Assembly: GCF_027019125.1 (NCBI RefSeq)
Contig: NZ_JALUXE010000032.1
Span: forward strand, 1-64,000
Origin: Roseovarius sp.
GTDB lineage: Bacteria; Pseudomonadota; Alphaproteobacteria; Rhodobacterales; Rhodobacteraceae
Direction: 5' to 3'
DNA: 64,000 nucleotides
Position numbers and translations under genes: made by a program. The first letter of the stretch is position 1; each line of letters begins with the position of its first letter. Under the pieces are notes generated by a model, which was not told where the DNA came from, made no database searches, and saw only the letters and a program-made list of their open reading frames with translations. Below, piece after piece: positions 43,319-51,127 of the stretch.

Positions 43319-44170
43319 ATGTCTGAGGTTCTGCCCTTCTGCAAAATCAAGCTGCAATACCTGCTGGAGATGGTCACGGACCACGACCTGGACGACAACG
43401 CCTTGCGCGTGGCCCTCTACCTGGCACTAGCCCATGCCGACCACGAGACCGGCGAGAGCCGCCCCTCATTCGAGACCATCGGCGCGGCCATCGGCAAACA
43501 CGCTAAGTCGGTCAAACGCGCGCTAAACAAGGTCGAGGCGGCGGGTTACATGACCGTGGAGCGCGGGACCAATAAGGGGAAATCCTCGCGCTACCGCCCG
43601 ACCGAAGCGGCCCTGAAACGGGCCACGGATCGCCGCCGGGAGGGGGACAAGGTTGTCCCGCTTAGCCGCGCCAAAGGGGGACAATCCTGTCCGCAAAGCG
43701 GGGCAGAGTTGTCCATCAAAGGGGGACAGGATCGCCCCCCGAACAGAGAACAAGAACTTAGAAAAGAACGAGGGCGCGCGTCCGCGCCGGATTTGCCCGA
43801 TGAAGGGCAATCCGGCGGAACGCGCTCGGAGTTGGTCTTCGTCCCGAGGGGTATCTGCTTTGTCCGGGACTGGGATGCACGGTTGGCCCGGGAAGGAATG
43901 ACCACGCTGGAACGCAGCCTGCCCCTGTCACCGCATGAGCATCACCTGGGCTTCTGGCTACCGGCACGGACACCAGCCCCGGTGGACAGCGCGGAATGGC
44001 AGGCGCAGTTGCGTCTTCTGCGGGATGTCATCCGTCAGACGCAAGATGGCGCATGCGCCGCGCCCTCTGCACCCCGCATCACGTCCTTTGCACCGCGTCA
44101 GATGCAGACTGCATCGCGTTCGACGCAGGATTTTGCCCCAACCGTGGATGAGAACCGCCATGCGGTCTGA
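43319..44170 (+). CDS. Helix-turn-helix (winged-helix) protein, probable replication or control protein of the element
   Basis: 283 residues. The N-terminal 95 residues look like a winged helix (DNALRVALYLALAHADHETG, then GAAIGKHAKSVKRALNKVE), as in plasmid and phage replication initiators. The middle contains repeated KGGQ-type units encoded by GGGGGACA repeats, and the C-terminal part is unrecognised. GGGAGG precedes the ATG. As the first gene after attL and before mobC, a role in replication or maintenance of the excised circle is plausible but unproven. Confidence 0.7.
   Translation: MSEVLPFCKIKLQYLLEMVTDHDLDDNALRVALYLALAHADHETGESRPSFETIGAAIGKHAKSVKRALNKVEAAGYMTVERGTNKGKSSRYRPTEAALKRATDRRREGDKVVPLSRAKGGQSCPQSGAELSIKGGQDRPPNREQELRKERGRASAPDLPDEGQSGGTRSELVFVPRGICFVRDWDARLAREGMTTLERSLPLSPHEHHLGFWLPARTPAPVDSAEWQAQLRLLRDVIRQTQDGACAAPSAPRITSFAPRQMQTASRSTQDFAPTVDENRHAV
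43642..43729. repeat. Intragenic GGGGGACA repeats forming small palindromes
   Basis: GGGGGACA(A/G) at 43642, 43676 and 43721, each accompanied by inverse TGTCC units (43654-43658, 43688-43692, 43710-43714). The first pair forms GGGACAA-GG-TTGTCCC. Confidence 0.6.
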
Positions 44171-44189
44171 GGAAACAGCAAGGCGACCC

Positions 44190-44618
44190 ATGTCATACGC
44201 TGGCGCTGCTGACACGGGACCTTGCGAGGGGCGGCAAGCCTCCCCTTCGAACCCCACCGGCGCGGGAAAAGCCCGCGCAAAGGAGCCGCTGACGGCGACC
44301 TTTGTCTTCCGTTGCACGGCCACCGAGAAGGCTGAGCTGCGCGCCAAGGCCGAGGCCGCAGGTCTGCCCGCCGCAACGCTCTTGCGCGAGGCGCTTGGCC
44401 TCACCGAGGCGCGCCGACGCAAGCCCATCCCTCGCGTTGATCCGGCGCTGGTGCTGGCCGTCGGGCGCATCGGCGGCAACCTCAACCAGATCGCCCGCTG
44501 GCTCAACTGCGCGATGCTGGTCGGCCGCACCGACCTCGACAGTCTGACCGTCGCGCGTCGCCTGTTGGTGATCGAACGCCAGCTGGCCCAGCTCCTCGAA
44601 GAGGCGCGGCGGTGCTGA
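44190..44618 (+). CDS. mobC: Relaxosome accessory protein, MobC/MbeC-like
   Basis: 142 residues with a ribbon-helix-helix-like start (LTATFVFRCTATEKAELRAK) and the MobC motif IGGNLNQIARWLN. It binds near oriT and helps the relaxase. AAGG lies a few bases before the ATG at 44190; an ATG at 44160 is the alternative. It overlaps the relaxase start by seven bases, as mbeC does with mbeA in ColE1. Confidence 0.82.
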   Translation: MSYAGAADTGPCEGRQASPSNPTGAGKARAKEPLTATFVFRCTATEKAELRAKAEAAGLPAATLLREALGLTEARRRKPIPRVDPALVLAVGRIGGNLNQIARWLNCAMLVGRTDLDSLTVARRLLVIERQLAQLLEEARRC

Positions 44619-46168
44619 TCAAGTTCTTCCCCAATGGCAAGGGCGCGGGCGCTGGTCCGGTCGGCTATCTCGTGGCCGAGCGCGTGCTGGCCTATGACGG
44701 CAATCGCGACCTGGTCCGTGACGCCGATGGCCAGCCCTTGATGGTCACGCGCGATCCCTTGCCCGAGGTGCTGCGCGGCGATCCCAGCCGCACCGAGTCC
44801 CTGATTGACGCCAGCCGCCACCAATGGACCTACCGCGCGGGCGTGATCAGCTTTGCCGCCGAAGACGCGCCGAACGAGGCGCAGCAGGCCGAGGTCATGG
44901 ACGCTTTCGAGCAACTGGCCTTCGCCGGGCTGGACGGTGAGCAATACGACATGCTCTGGGTCCGTCACAGCCACGAGGACCGCGTCGAGTTGCACTTCTG
45001 CACCCCGCGCCTGGAGCTGACCACCGGGCGCAGCCTGAACATCGCCCCACCCGGCTACCAGGACGCCTATGACAGCCTGCGCGACTTGATGAATCAGCGC
45101 CACGGCTGGGCCGACCCGATGGAGCTGGAGCGCGCCCAGGAGGCGCGCGACACCATCGAGGCCCCCACCCGCGCCCAGGGCCGCGACGAGCTGCATGCGT
45201 GGATCCTCGATCAGATTTCTGTGGGTCTGATCGAGGATCGCGCCAGCATGCTCGACGCCCTTGCCGATGCGGGTTTCGACCTGCCGCGCGTCGGCAAAGC
45301 CTACCTGACCGCGCAAGACCCCGAGACCGGCGAACGCTGGCGCCTGAAAGGAGAGATTTTCCATGAAGACTGGCAAGCCGACCCGGCTGAGCGAGAAGCT
45401 GAACGCGGAGCTGGACACGATACGTCAGGATTACGCCGCCTCGATGGCATCCCAATTGGAGAGCTTCAGGACCGATTTGACGACCATTGCGAGAGACGCG
45501 CGGCGTACCATCGAGAGCGATACGCGCCACTTCCTGAACGAGAACAGGAGCTTGTTCGAGACCCGGACCGAGCAGATCAGGCACTGGCTGACGATCTCGC
45601 CCTGGCTGATCTCGGGGCTGATCGTGACGGGGATCGCCTCGATGATGGCCGCGAGCTGGTTCTGGACGTCAATGCTGACGCGCTCGGAGCTGACGGAACT
45701 GGGCCTGACGCGGATCGAGCAGGGAGAACAGACCTGGCTGACGCTGGACCCCGACAGGACCGAGCTGAAGACCTGCACGCTGGCCGGGACGCCGGTCATC
45801 TGCATCAAGATCGAGGAGAAATGAATGACGACGCCCCTGACAGCATTGGAACGCGACTTGCTCGCCTGCGTCGAGCGGTTGGTGACGGCCTGCGAAATCT
45901 CAGCGCAGGAATTGAACGGGTTAGAGGCACGCTCGACGAAGAGGCTGCAAACCCAGTTGGATGGTATCGCGGGCTGCGCGACGTTGCTCATACGCTCGCA
46001 GATCGCGTCAATGCAGGCGTTGCGTGGCTTGCTGAGCGAAGAGGCCACCTACAACGCGCTGGACGCGAAGTTGAACGAGAGCTTGAGCTTAGCGAGGGAC
46101 GCCGAAGAGTGGCTGAGACGGAGCTAGAGGCGCGGGATCGGGATATGGACCGGGGGCTGACGCATTGA
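44612..46168 (+). CDS. mobA: ColE1-type relaxase (MbeA-like, MOB-P/HEN clade)
   Basis: 518 residues, GTG start. The N-terminal 200 residues match the MbeA pattern: MLIKFFPNGKGAGAGPVGYL, SLIDASRHQWTYRAGVISFA and the metal/catalytic segment HSHEDRVELHF. Where ColE1 has the H-E-N triad, this protein reads His119, Glu126, His128. The C-terminal half (about 255-518) is Asp/Arg/Ala-rich and low in complexity because it also encodes two other proteins in another frame. It nicks oriT to start transfer. Confidence 0.85.
   Translation: MLIKFFPNGKGAGAGPVGYLVAERVLAYDGNRDLVRDADGQPLMVTRDPLPEVLRGDPSRTESLIDASRHQWTYRAGVISFAAEDAPNEAQQAEVMDAFEQLAFAGLDGEQYDMLWVRHSHEDRVELHFCTPRLELTTGRSLNIAPPGYQDAYDSLRDLMNQRHGWADPMELERAQEARDTIEAPTRAQGRDELHAWILDQISVGLIEDRASMLDALADAGFDLPRVGKAYLTAQDPETGERWRLKGEIFHEDWQADPAEREAERGAGHDTSGLRRLDGIPIGELQDRFDDHCERRAAYHRERYAPLPEREQELVRDPDRADQALADDLALADLGADRDGDRLDDGRELVLDVNADALGADGTGPDADRAGRTDLADAGPRQDRAEDLHAGRDAGHLHQDRGEMNDDAPDSIGTRLARLRRAVGDGLRNLSAGIERVRGTLDEEAANPVGWYRGLRDVAHTLADRVNAGVAWLAERRGHLQRAGREVERELELSEGRRRVAETELEARDRDMDRGLTH
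45363..45824 (+). CDS. MbeB-like mobilization protein nested inside the relaxase gene
   Basis: 153 residues read in a different frame from the relaxase and wholly inside it. AAGGAGA lies ten bases before the ATG, a strong ribosome-binding site. The protein has an N-terminal coiled-coil-like region (about 8-75), one membrane helix (about 81-101, WLISGLIVTGIASMMAAS) and a short C-terminal domain with two Cys. In ColE1, MbeB is nested in mbeA in the same way and helps bring the relaxosome to the membrane. Confidence 0.75.
   Translation: MKTGKPTRLSEKLNAELDTIRQDYAASMASQLESFRTDLTTIARDARRTIESDTRHFLNENRSLFETRTEQIRHWLTISPWLISGLIVTGIASMMAASWFWTSMLTRSELTELGLTRIEQGEQTWLTLDPDRTELKTCTLAGTPVICIKIEEK
45825..46127 (+). 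CDS. MbeD/MobD-like mobilization protein nested inside the relaxase gene
   Basis: 100 residues, predicted coiled coil, beginning LTALERDLLACVERLV, similar in pattern to the MbeD/MobD family. Its ATG follows the stop of the MbeB-like gene immediately (TGA then ATG), and GAGGAGAA stands upstream. It lies in the same frame as that gene and ends 41 bases before the relaxase stop. ColE1 mbeD is likewise nested in mbeA and has a role in mobilization and entry exclusion. Confidence 0.72.
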   Translation: MTTPLTALERDLLACVERLVTACEISAQELNGLEARSTKRLQTQLDGIAGCATLLIRSQIASMQALRGLLSEEATYNALDAKLNESLSLARDAEEWLRRS

Positions 46169-46217
46169 GATTTGGAGCCCATTTGGTGCCAAGCTGCAGG
46201 TTGGCAAATCGGAGCCG

Positions 46218-46241
46218 TTTGCCAAACTCAAGTTTGGCAAA
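46218..46241. terminator. Perfect 11-bp palindrome between the mobilization and defence genes
   Basis: TTTGCCAAACT-CA-AGTTTGGCAAA, with further TTGGCAAA half-copies just upstream (around 46200). It lies between convergent gene blocks; bidirectional terminator is the simplest reading. Confidence 0.6.
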
Positions 46242-46243
46242 TG

Positions 46244-47107
46244 CTAGGCGGCAATGTTGTTCTGTATTGTTGGTCGCTTCAAATAGTCCGGAGACATCTT
46301 TTCACTGATGTTGCGCATAATAGACAAGAGGACGTGATCTCGGGCTTCCGAGTTCACCCAAACATTCTCGTGAAAATCCTCTATTTCTGTAGACAGTTCC
46401 ATCGAGCAAGCAGGTGCCATAGTTGTGGCTAGGTCGCTTCTCTCCGGCCAATAGTGGCTAGTGTAAAAAATCTGATTTCTCACAGATTGATACCCCTTGA
46501 ACTTGAAGTTCTGGATCCAAGTCTGTTCCCTTTGATCCAGCCGATCAGTGTTCAATATCCTCATCATACGCTGGAACAGATCCCAAACATGCTGCTGATC
46601 TACTTTGTAGTTTTTGTTTGAAACAACGGTTACGGGTTTCTGCATGCCGCGCGTGTGTTGGCGAAAAGCACTTTCTCGCTTTCGATTCCCTGACTTAAGA
46701 TCAGGAAAAACATCAACAAAATGCCAAGTTTCACCATGCCGAATAACGAAAACGCCACAGACGCCAGCCACGTATTTCGCGTACAAGACTGAGGCATGGT
46801 GAGCGTCCACAGTGCTCCAGCTTACGCGCCCGGAGTCAAAGAGAACACCGGCGCTCTCCCAAGCCATGTCCGCCTTCAGTTTGAGTTTTATGAGATCGCT
46901 GAGGGCGTTGCTTTCAACGCCAGGCGCATTCAAGTACTGTCCAGGTAAGGATGGATCAATTGAGCTTGGCTCCCAGATTTCGGCTAAATAGTCTTGAAGC
47001 GATACTTCATCTGCCGCTGCTTCTGAGTAAACCGCGTCCCAACGCGCCGTGACATCCGCGTGCTTGCGCCCGAAAATATTTTTATCGGTGGCTCTCGTCC
47101 AAGACAT
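46244..47107 (-). CDS. Unknown protein paired with a DGQHR protein
   Basis: 287 residues, soluble, with no recognised domain. A central stretch (DAHHASVLYAKYVAGVCGVF, then RHGETWHFVDVFPDLKSG) looks like a compact alpha/beta core with several His and Asp, so a nuclease is possible but not shown. Its ATG shares one base with the stop of the DGQHR gene upstream, so the two are made together. It is the last gene of the defence-like cargo. Confidence 0.6.
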   Translation of the reverse strand: MSWTRATDKNIFGRKHADVTARWDAVYSEAAADEVSLQDYLAEIWEPSSIDPSLPGQYLNAPGVESNALSDLIKLKLKADMAWESAGVLFDSGRVSWSTVDAHHASVLYAKYVAGVCGVFVIRHGETWHFVDVFPDLKSGNRKRESAFRQHTRGMQKPVTVVSNKNYKVDQQHVWDLFQRMMRILNTDRLDQREQTWIQNFKFKGYQSVRNQIFYTSHYWPERSDLATTMAPACSMELSTEIEDFHENVWVNSEARDHVLLSIMRNISEKMSPDYLKRPTIQNNIAA

Positions 47108-48183
47108 CAGAGTTTCATTTTCTTGAACTTGCCGTCCTCTTCTTTGGCCTGAATTGCTCGGTCAAAGTCGATCAACAGGTCTTTCGCCGCGTCATTTTCG
47201 GCCTTCGTTCCTGATCCGTGGCTTGACCATTGTCCGAAATCAAAGCCCTCAACTAGTTTCAAAGTGCGCACGACATCCTGTTGCTGAAACGATGAATAAC
47301 GGCGGCTGGTTTCATCAAAGACTCGCTGAAAAACATTCATCAGCGCCCCAAATCCAATTGTTCTCAGGAAGATGCTGTTTGTTTGAGTCCACTCGTCGTG
47401 AAAAACAGACTTTATAGCCCAGAAATAGTTCTTCAGTATTTTTGATTGCTCCTCGAAGGTGAAGGACTTCAAGACGCCATTCTCTTGGTGCACTAGAGGC
47501 GTAACTTTGCGCACAAAGTTTGTCAATGATATCTGACCCTTAGATGGAGCATCTATGACAATTCGATTGAAAAGCGGGCTGTCTTTGTCATCCCGAAGCT
47601 CTTTGGCGATGTCGGCAGCACGTTCATTTGCCAGGTCCGACGGCTTCTTTTTCGGGATCATATTCAACAGATCGAGAACCAGCGAACTTGGCACACCTTT
47701 TGCTTCACGGTTGATGGTGATGAACTGCTCGACCTGAGCCTCTTCAGAGAGCCCCGAGAATGCTACGACAGGTAGGTCATAGTCTGTACCGGATTCCTTG
47801 AATGCTTCATGAGCACCAGCTAACCGATGTTGTCCATCAATGACCCAACCGACGTCTTTCCCAGCAGGAATCTTTAGTTCGCCTGACTTCTCATCGAATG
47901 TAGCCTTGTCAAAGCTCAGTACTACAGAGTTGGGGATGGGATGCCCCTCCTGAATGTATCCAGAAAGCGATTTGACGCGACTATTCGGTAGAACCCTTTG
48001 GTAGCCCTCGTCTTTATCCGGATTTCGGCGATTGATTGAAACCATTCCCCATAGTTCAGAAGCCTTAAGCTTGAATACATAAAGCGCCCGAGCTCCTTGG
48101 CTCAATTTCATCGCGGGAATCGAAATTTCCTTGACTAGCCGGCCTGTCTTTTTGCCAGTTTGTCTCGAAGGCTTCTTCGCCAT
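47107..48183 (-). CDS. DGQHR-domain protein (DndB/ParB-like)
   Basis: 358 residues with the defining WVIDGQHRLAGAHEAFK motif (DGQHR at 116-120) and an upstream VKSLSGYIQEG helix. DGQHR proteins include DndB, the regulator of phosphorothioate DNA modification, and many unassigned proteins in defence islands. No dnd or ssp sulfur-modification genes are in the window, so it is not a standard Dnd system. A 200-bp gap separates it from the five-gene block upstream. Confidence 0.82.
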   Translation of the reverse strand: MAKKPSRQTGKKTGRLVKEISIPAMKLSQGARALYVFKLKASELWGMVSINRRNPDKDEGYQRVLPNSRVKSLSGYIQEGHPIPNSVVLSFDKATFDEKSGELKIPAGKDVGWVIDGQHRLAGAHEAFKESGTDYDLPVVAFSGLSEEAQVEQFITINREAKGVPSSLVLDLLNMIPKKKPSDLANERAADIAKELRDDKDSPLFNRIVIDAPSKGQISLTNFVRKVTPLVHQENGVLKSFTFEEQSKILKNYFWAIKSVFHDEWTQTNSIFLRTIGFGALMNVFQRVFDETSRRYSSFQQQDVVRTLKLVEGFDFGQWSSHGSGTKAENDAAKDLLIDFDRAIQAKEEDGKFKKMKL

Positions 48184-48383
48184 TTGAATACCTCGTATAG
48201 GTTAACCCGCCCACTATACGGCGGCTGCCGTCCAGTTGTTAGCACATCATAGCGCCATGGTGTTCCAAGTGCCATTGGCTCGCGGCTTCATTTTCAAGAA
48301 ACAGCTTCTTGTCAGGTGTTTAGGGCGGTTTTTGCATGAAACCTAAGGGCCTGCTCTACCGACCAATGGGATATCTCTTTCTA

Positions 48384-49214
48384 TCATGAAGTGACAGGAA
48401 CTTGGGCATTCGTCCAAGATCCTTTTCCGTTGTCCGCTGGTATATGCGGAGCAATGTCAGCAACCGATCGAGTGTGCAAAACTGGCTTAGCTGCGTTCAT
48501 ATCCCAAATGTGAAAGAGGTAGGCGTCTGAAGCCTGAACAGCCTTGTTCCACTCATTGCGCGTCACAATAAATCGCATCGGTGAAATCGTGGTGGACTTG
48601 ACCTCGATCAGCCGGTTCGCAATTCCGCCCGTTCTGTGATCGTAGGAAAGGACATCGTATCCAGCAAAGTTATCATCAAAGCCTGGCCACTCGGGTTCGA
48701 GATCAATGCCGATTTCTTTGAGGCGCTCGCGCTCATATTCCAGCGTCAGTATCTCCGCAGCGCGGCCTTGTTCCATCTTTTCCTGATCGGTGAGAAGGCG
48801 GGCATAGCCTGAGACCGAGTCCCACCAAGTCACGACATGAAGGGGTGTTGGGCTTTCCATCAGGCCAGCGGCAGCAAAGATGTCCTGATCGTTAGGATCA
48901 AGCTTATTGACGAAGCGTTGACGACCCTGGCGCATGAGTTTCGCCCAGATCGGCTGCTGCTTAAGGAGAACGCCCCTGATGCAGTTCTGGTAGAATGCGT
49001 GGCCATCGAGCGGGCAGTCTTTCTCGACGATTTCAGAGAGATAGACCGAGGCCTCCATATCAAGGCTGTGCGCGTCGGCTTCGACCTGATCGATCAAGGT
49101 CAGAAGATCAGGGATCGCCAGATCGGGGTGATCGGCCATGTATCTTCTGAACAGGCGCAGTCCTTCGAAACAGGGCAAGGAGAACAGCCGCTCAGTCGAG
49201 ATCGCACCGCTCAT
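48384..49214 (-). CDS. DUF3883-type PD-(D/E)xK nuclease-like protein
   Basis: 276 residues. The C-terminal part carries a nuclease-like signature: GYDVLSYD (Asp187) followed by RLIEVKSTT (Glu204, Lys206), as in DUF3883/Mrr-like proteins often found in defence operons. The N-terminal 150 residues are helical and unrecognised. Its ATG overlaps the stop of the helicase gene (ATGA), so its product is likely stoichiometric with the helicase. Confidence 0.78.
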   Translation of the reverse strand: MSGAISTERLFSLPCFEGLRLFRRYMADHPDLAIPDLLTLIDQVEADAHSLDMEASVYLSEIVEKDCPLDGHAFYQNCIRGVLLKQQPIWAKLMRQGRQRFVNKLDPNDQDIFAAAGLMESPTPLHVVTWWDSVSGYARLLTDQEKMEQGRAAEILTLEYERERLKEIGIDLEPEWPGFDDNFAGYDVLSYDHRTGGIANRLIEVKSTTISPMRFIVTRNEWNKAVQASDAYLFHIWDMNAAKPVLHTRSVADIAPHIPADNGKGSWTNAQVPVTS

Positions 49215-51121
49215 ACTTCCTCCGAAGGAGCCTTTGGCGCGGTACCCTCCAGCTCTGCGATGAGGTCGATAACGTCTTTGAGTTCGACATCATAATCGAG
49301 TGGGTCTGCGGCTTCTTCTTCGTCAAAGGCAATCTCGTGGAGATCGGGATCGTCCAGGAGCTGCTGCATATTTCTAATCTTCTCGACAAGGCGGCGGCTC
49401 ACCGACATGTCGATACTGCCAATTACTGGAGGCGCTTTCGAGCGATAGATATGGATATGGGTTTCTTCGTCAGGGCCGAGGCCTAGGCGGTGAATCCGAT
49501 CGATAGACTGAAGATAGTGCGTCGAGACGTAGCTGCGGTCGGCATAGATCGCGTTGTGACATACGGTGTGAAGGCTGATCCCTTCGCCCGCGGCTGCAGG
49601 GTTGGCGACAAGAACATAGCAATCTGAATCTTCGTGGAAGCGGCGTATGCGCCCCTCCCTACTTTCAGGGTCGTCGGGAAGACCAGACGGTACACCGCCG
49701 TGGATATAGACGGGGTTGAGATCGGCCAGAGCCGATACAAAGCTATGGATCGTGTCGGTGAAAATCGTCCAAATCACGCACTTCTTGCCCTCCTTAGCGA
49801 GAGCATAGGCGTGATCCATAACCGCTCGCATCTTGGCGGAATGGCCTTCGTCGAGGACAAGATCGACAATATTCGAGTCTACTTTTACGTCGTCGTTCGC
49901 CATCGCGCTTAGCGCTAGGGCCGGATTGATGGAGAGCTGTAGAAGGCGCATCACAGAGCGCCGCGCTCGCAAGAGCTGCGCATCACCCATGCCGCGCGAT
50001 AATTGCTTGGAGTAGTCGCGAATAAACTCGTTGCGGACGATGGAATAAAGCGCGAGCTGTCCTGAATCCATGCCGACATCAATGAAATGCCGCTCGGCGG
50101 GTGGAAGGCCAAGCTCAGACTTGGTCGTGCGAACATAGAGATTGCCGAGCACCTCGCGCGGGGATTTTCCATGCGAGATTTCGAGGCCGTAGCCGTGGCC
50201 TGGCCACAGGAAGTCAAGCTGGGACTCCATGTCGGACGCTGCCTGCGGCATGGGCGTTCCGGTAAGGATATCGCGCCGCACGGGATCATCGGCGGTGCGC
50301 AAGAAGAATGCGCCGCGCTGCGACTGCCAGCCTGCTTTCATGCGGTGTGCTTCGTCTAGAACAAGATGGGTTGGTGTGGTGGCGAAGTGCGCAGCTAGCA
50401 TTCCTTGCTGACGGATCACCATGTCATAGGAAATGATGAATCGTGTTTCGCCGGAGCGAAGCGCCTTGCGGTTTTCGTCTTCACTGCCAACCAGAAGGGT
50501 GAAGGGCTCTGCCCCACCGTCATGCGCATCATCGTCCATGCACTCGTCAACGATGTCCATCCACGCTTGGAAGGCGGCTTTCGGAGCAACAACGATGAAA
50601 TGCTGACCTGGTTGGCGCGTCAACATATGCAGTGCGAATGTGACGGTGGTCTTGCCCGCGCCAGGCACGGAGAAATTCGCGCCATTGCTCAAGGCGAGAA
50701 GGTGAGAGAGATCGCGAAGCTGGAAGTCGCGAAGCTCTCGCTTGGTGAAGCCCATCGTCTTTAGCTTTTCGTTGATCTCTTCAGGCGAGAGAACTTCAGT
50801 GATCTCGCCACGCTGTTCACGCGTTTTTTTGATCTGCGCTGCGAAGGCGCGGAGCTTGACTGCCGCTTCGCTTTCGGGCCTGAAGCGGAAATGTAGGCTT
50901 TTCTGGTTGGACTTGCTGCCAAGCTCGCGCACCACACTGAGCGTATCTGGCCATGAGATATTGATCTGGTTCCCAGAAAGGGTGTGGTCGAGCTTCTTGG
51001 TGCGGATCGCCAGCTTCAGACGCGACCAGATTGGGGTCTCGAGCGCGTCCTCAGGCACGGAAAAAGTGCCAGTGTGATCGGCGTTATACCGTATGGAAAC
51101 GGCAGTCGGGGAATCGCTCAC
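49211..51121 (-). CDS. SNF2/DEAD-like superfamily 2 helicase
   Basis: 636 residues, GTG start after GGAGGAG. Motifs: Walker A SVPGAGKTT (151-159), Walker B LDEAH (255-259), ILTGTPMPQ (motif III), then the C-terminal helicase lobe with AAAGEGISLH and QSIDRIHRLG (motif VI). The N-terminal 130 residues are extra. SNF2-like motors occur in DISARM and in ATP-dependent restriction complexes. Here it sits between a ParB-like gene and a nuclease gene. Confidence 0.85.
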   Translation of the reverse strand: MSDSPTAVSIRYNADHTGTFSVPEDALETPIWSRLKLAIRTKKLDHTLSGNQINISWPDTLSVVRELGSKSNQKSLHFRFRPESEAAVKLRAFAAQIKKTREQRGEITEVLSPEEINEKLKTMGFTKRELRDFQLRDLSHLLALSNGANFSVPGAGKTTVTFALHMLTRQPGQHFIVVAPKAAFQAWMDIVDECMDDDAHDGGAEPFTLLVGSEDENRKALRSGETRFIISYDMVIRQQGMLAAHFATTPTHLVLDEAHRMKAGWQSQRGAFFLRTADDPVRRDILTGTPMPQAASDMESQLDFLWPGHGYGLEISHGKSPREVLGNLYVRTTKSELGLPPAERHFIDVGMDSGQLALYSIVRNEFIRDYSKQLSRGMGDAQLLRARRSVMRLLQLSINPALALSAMANDDVKVDSNIVDLVLDEGHSAKMRAVMDHAYALAKEGKKCVIWTIFTDTIHSFVSALADLNPVYIHGGVPSGLPDDPESREGRIRRFHEDSDCYVLVANPAAAGEGISLHTVCHNAIYADRSYVSTHYLQSIDRIHRLGLGPDEETHIHIYRSKAPPVIGSIDMSVSRRLVEKIRNMQQLLDDPDLHEIAFDEEEAADPLDYDVELKDVIDLIAELEGTAPKAPSEEV

Positions 51122-51127
51122 GCAGGT

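Noticed and set aside
47107..48183. DGQHR gene as evidence for a Dnd phosphorothioation system
   Set aside because: No dndACDE or ssp genes in the window; DGQHR alone is not diagnostic.
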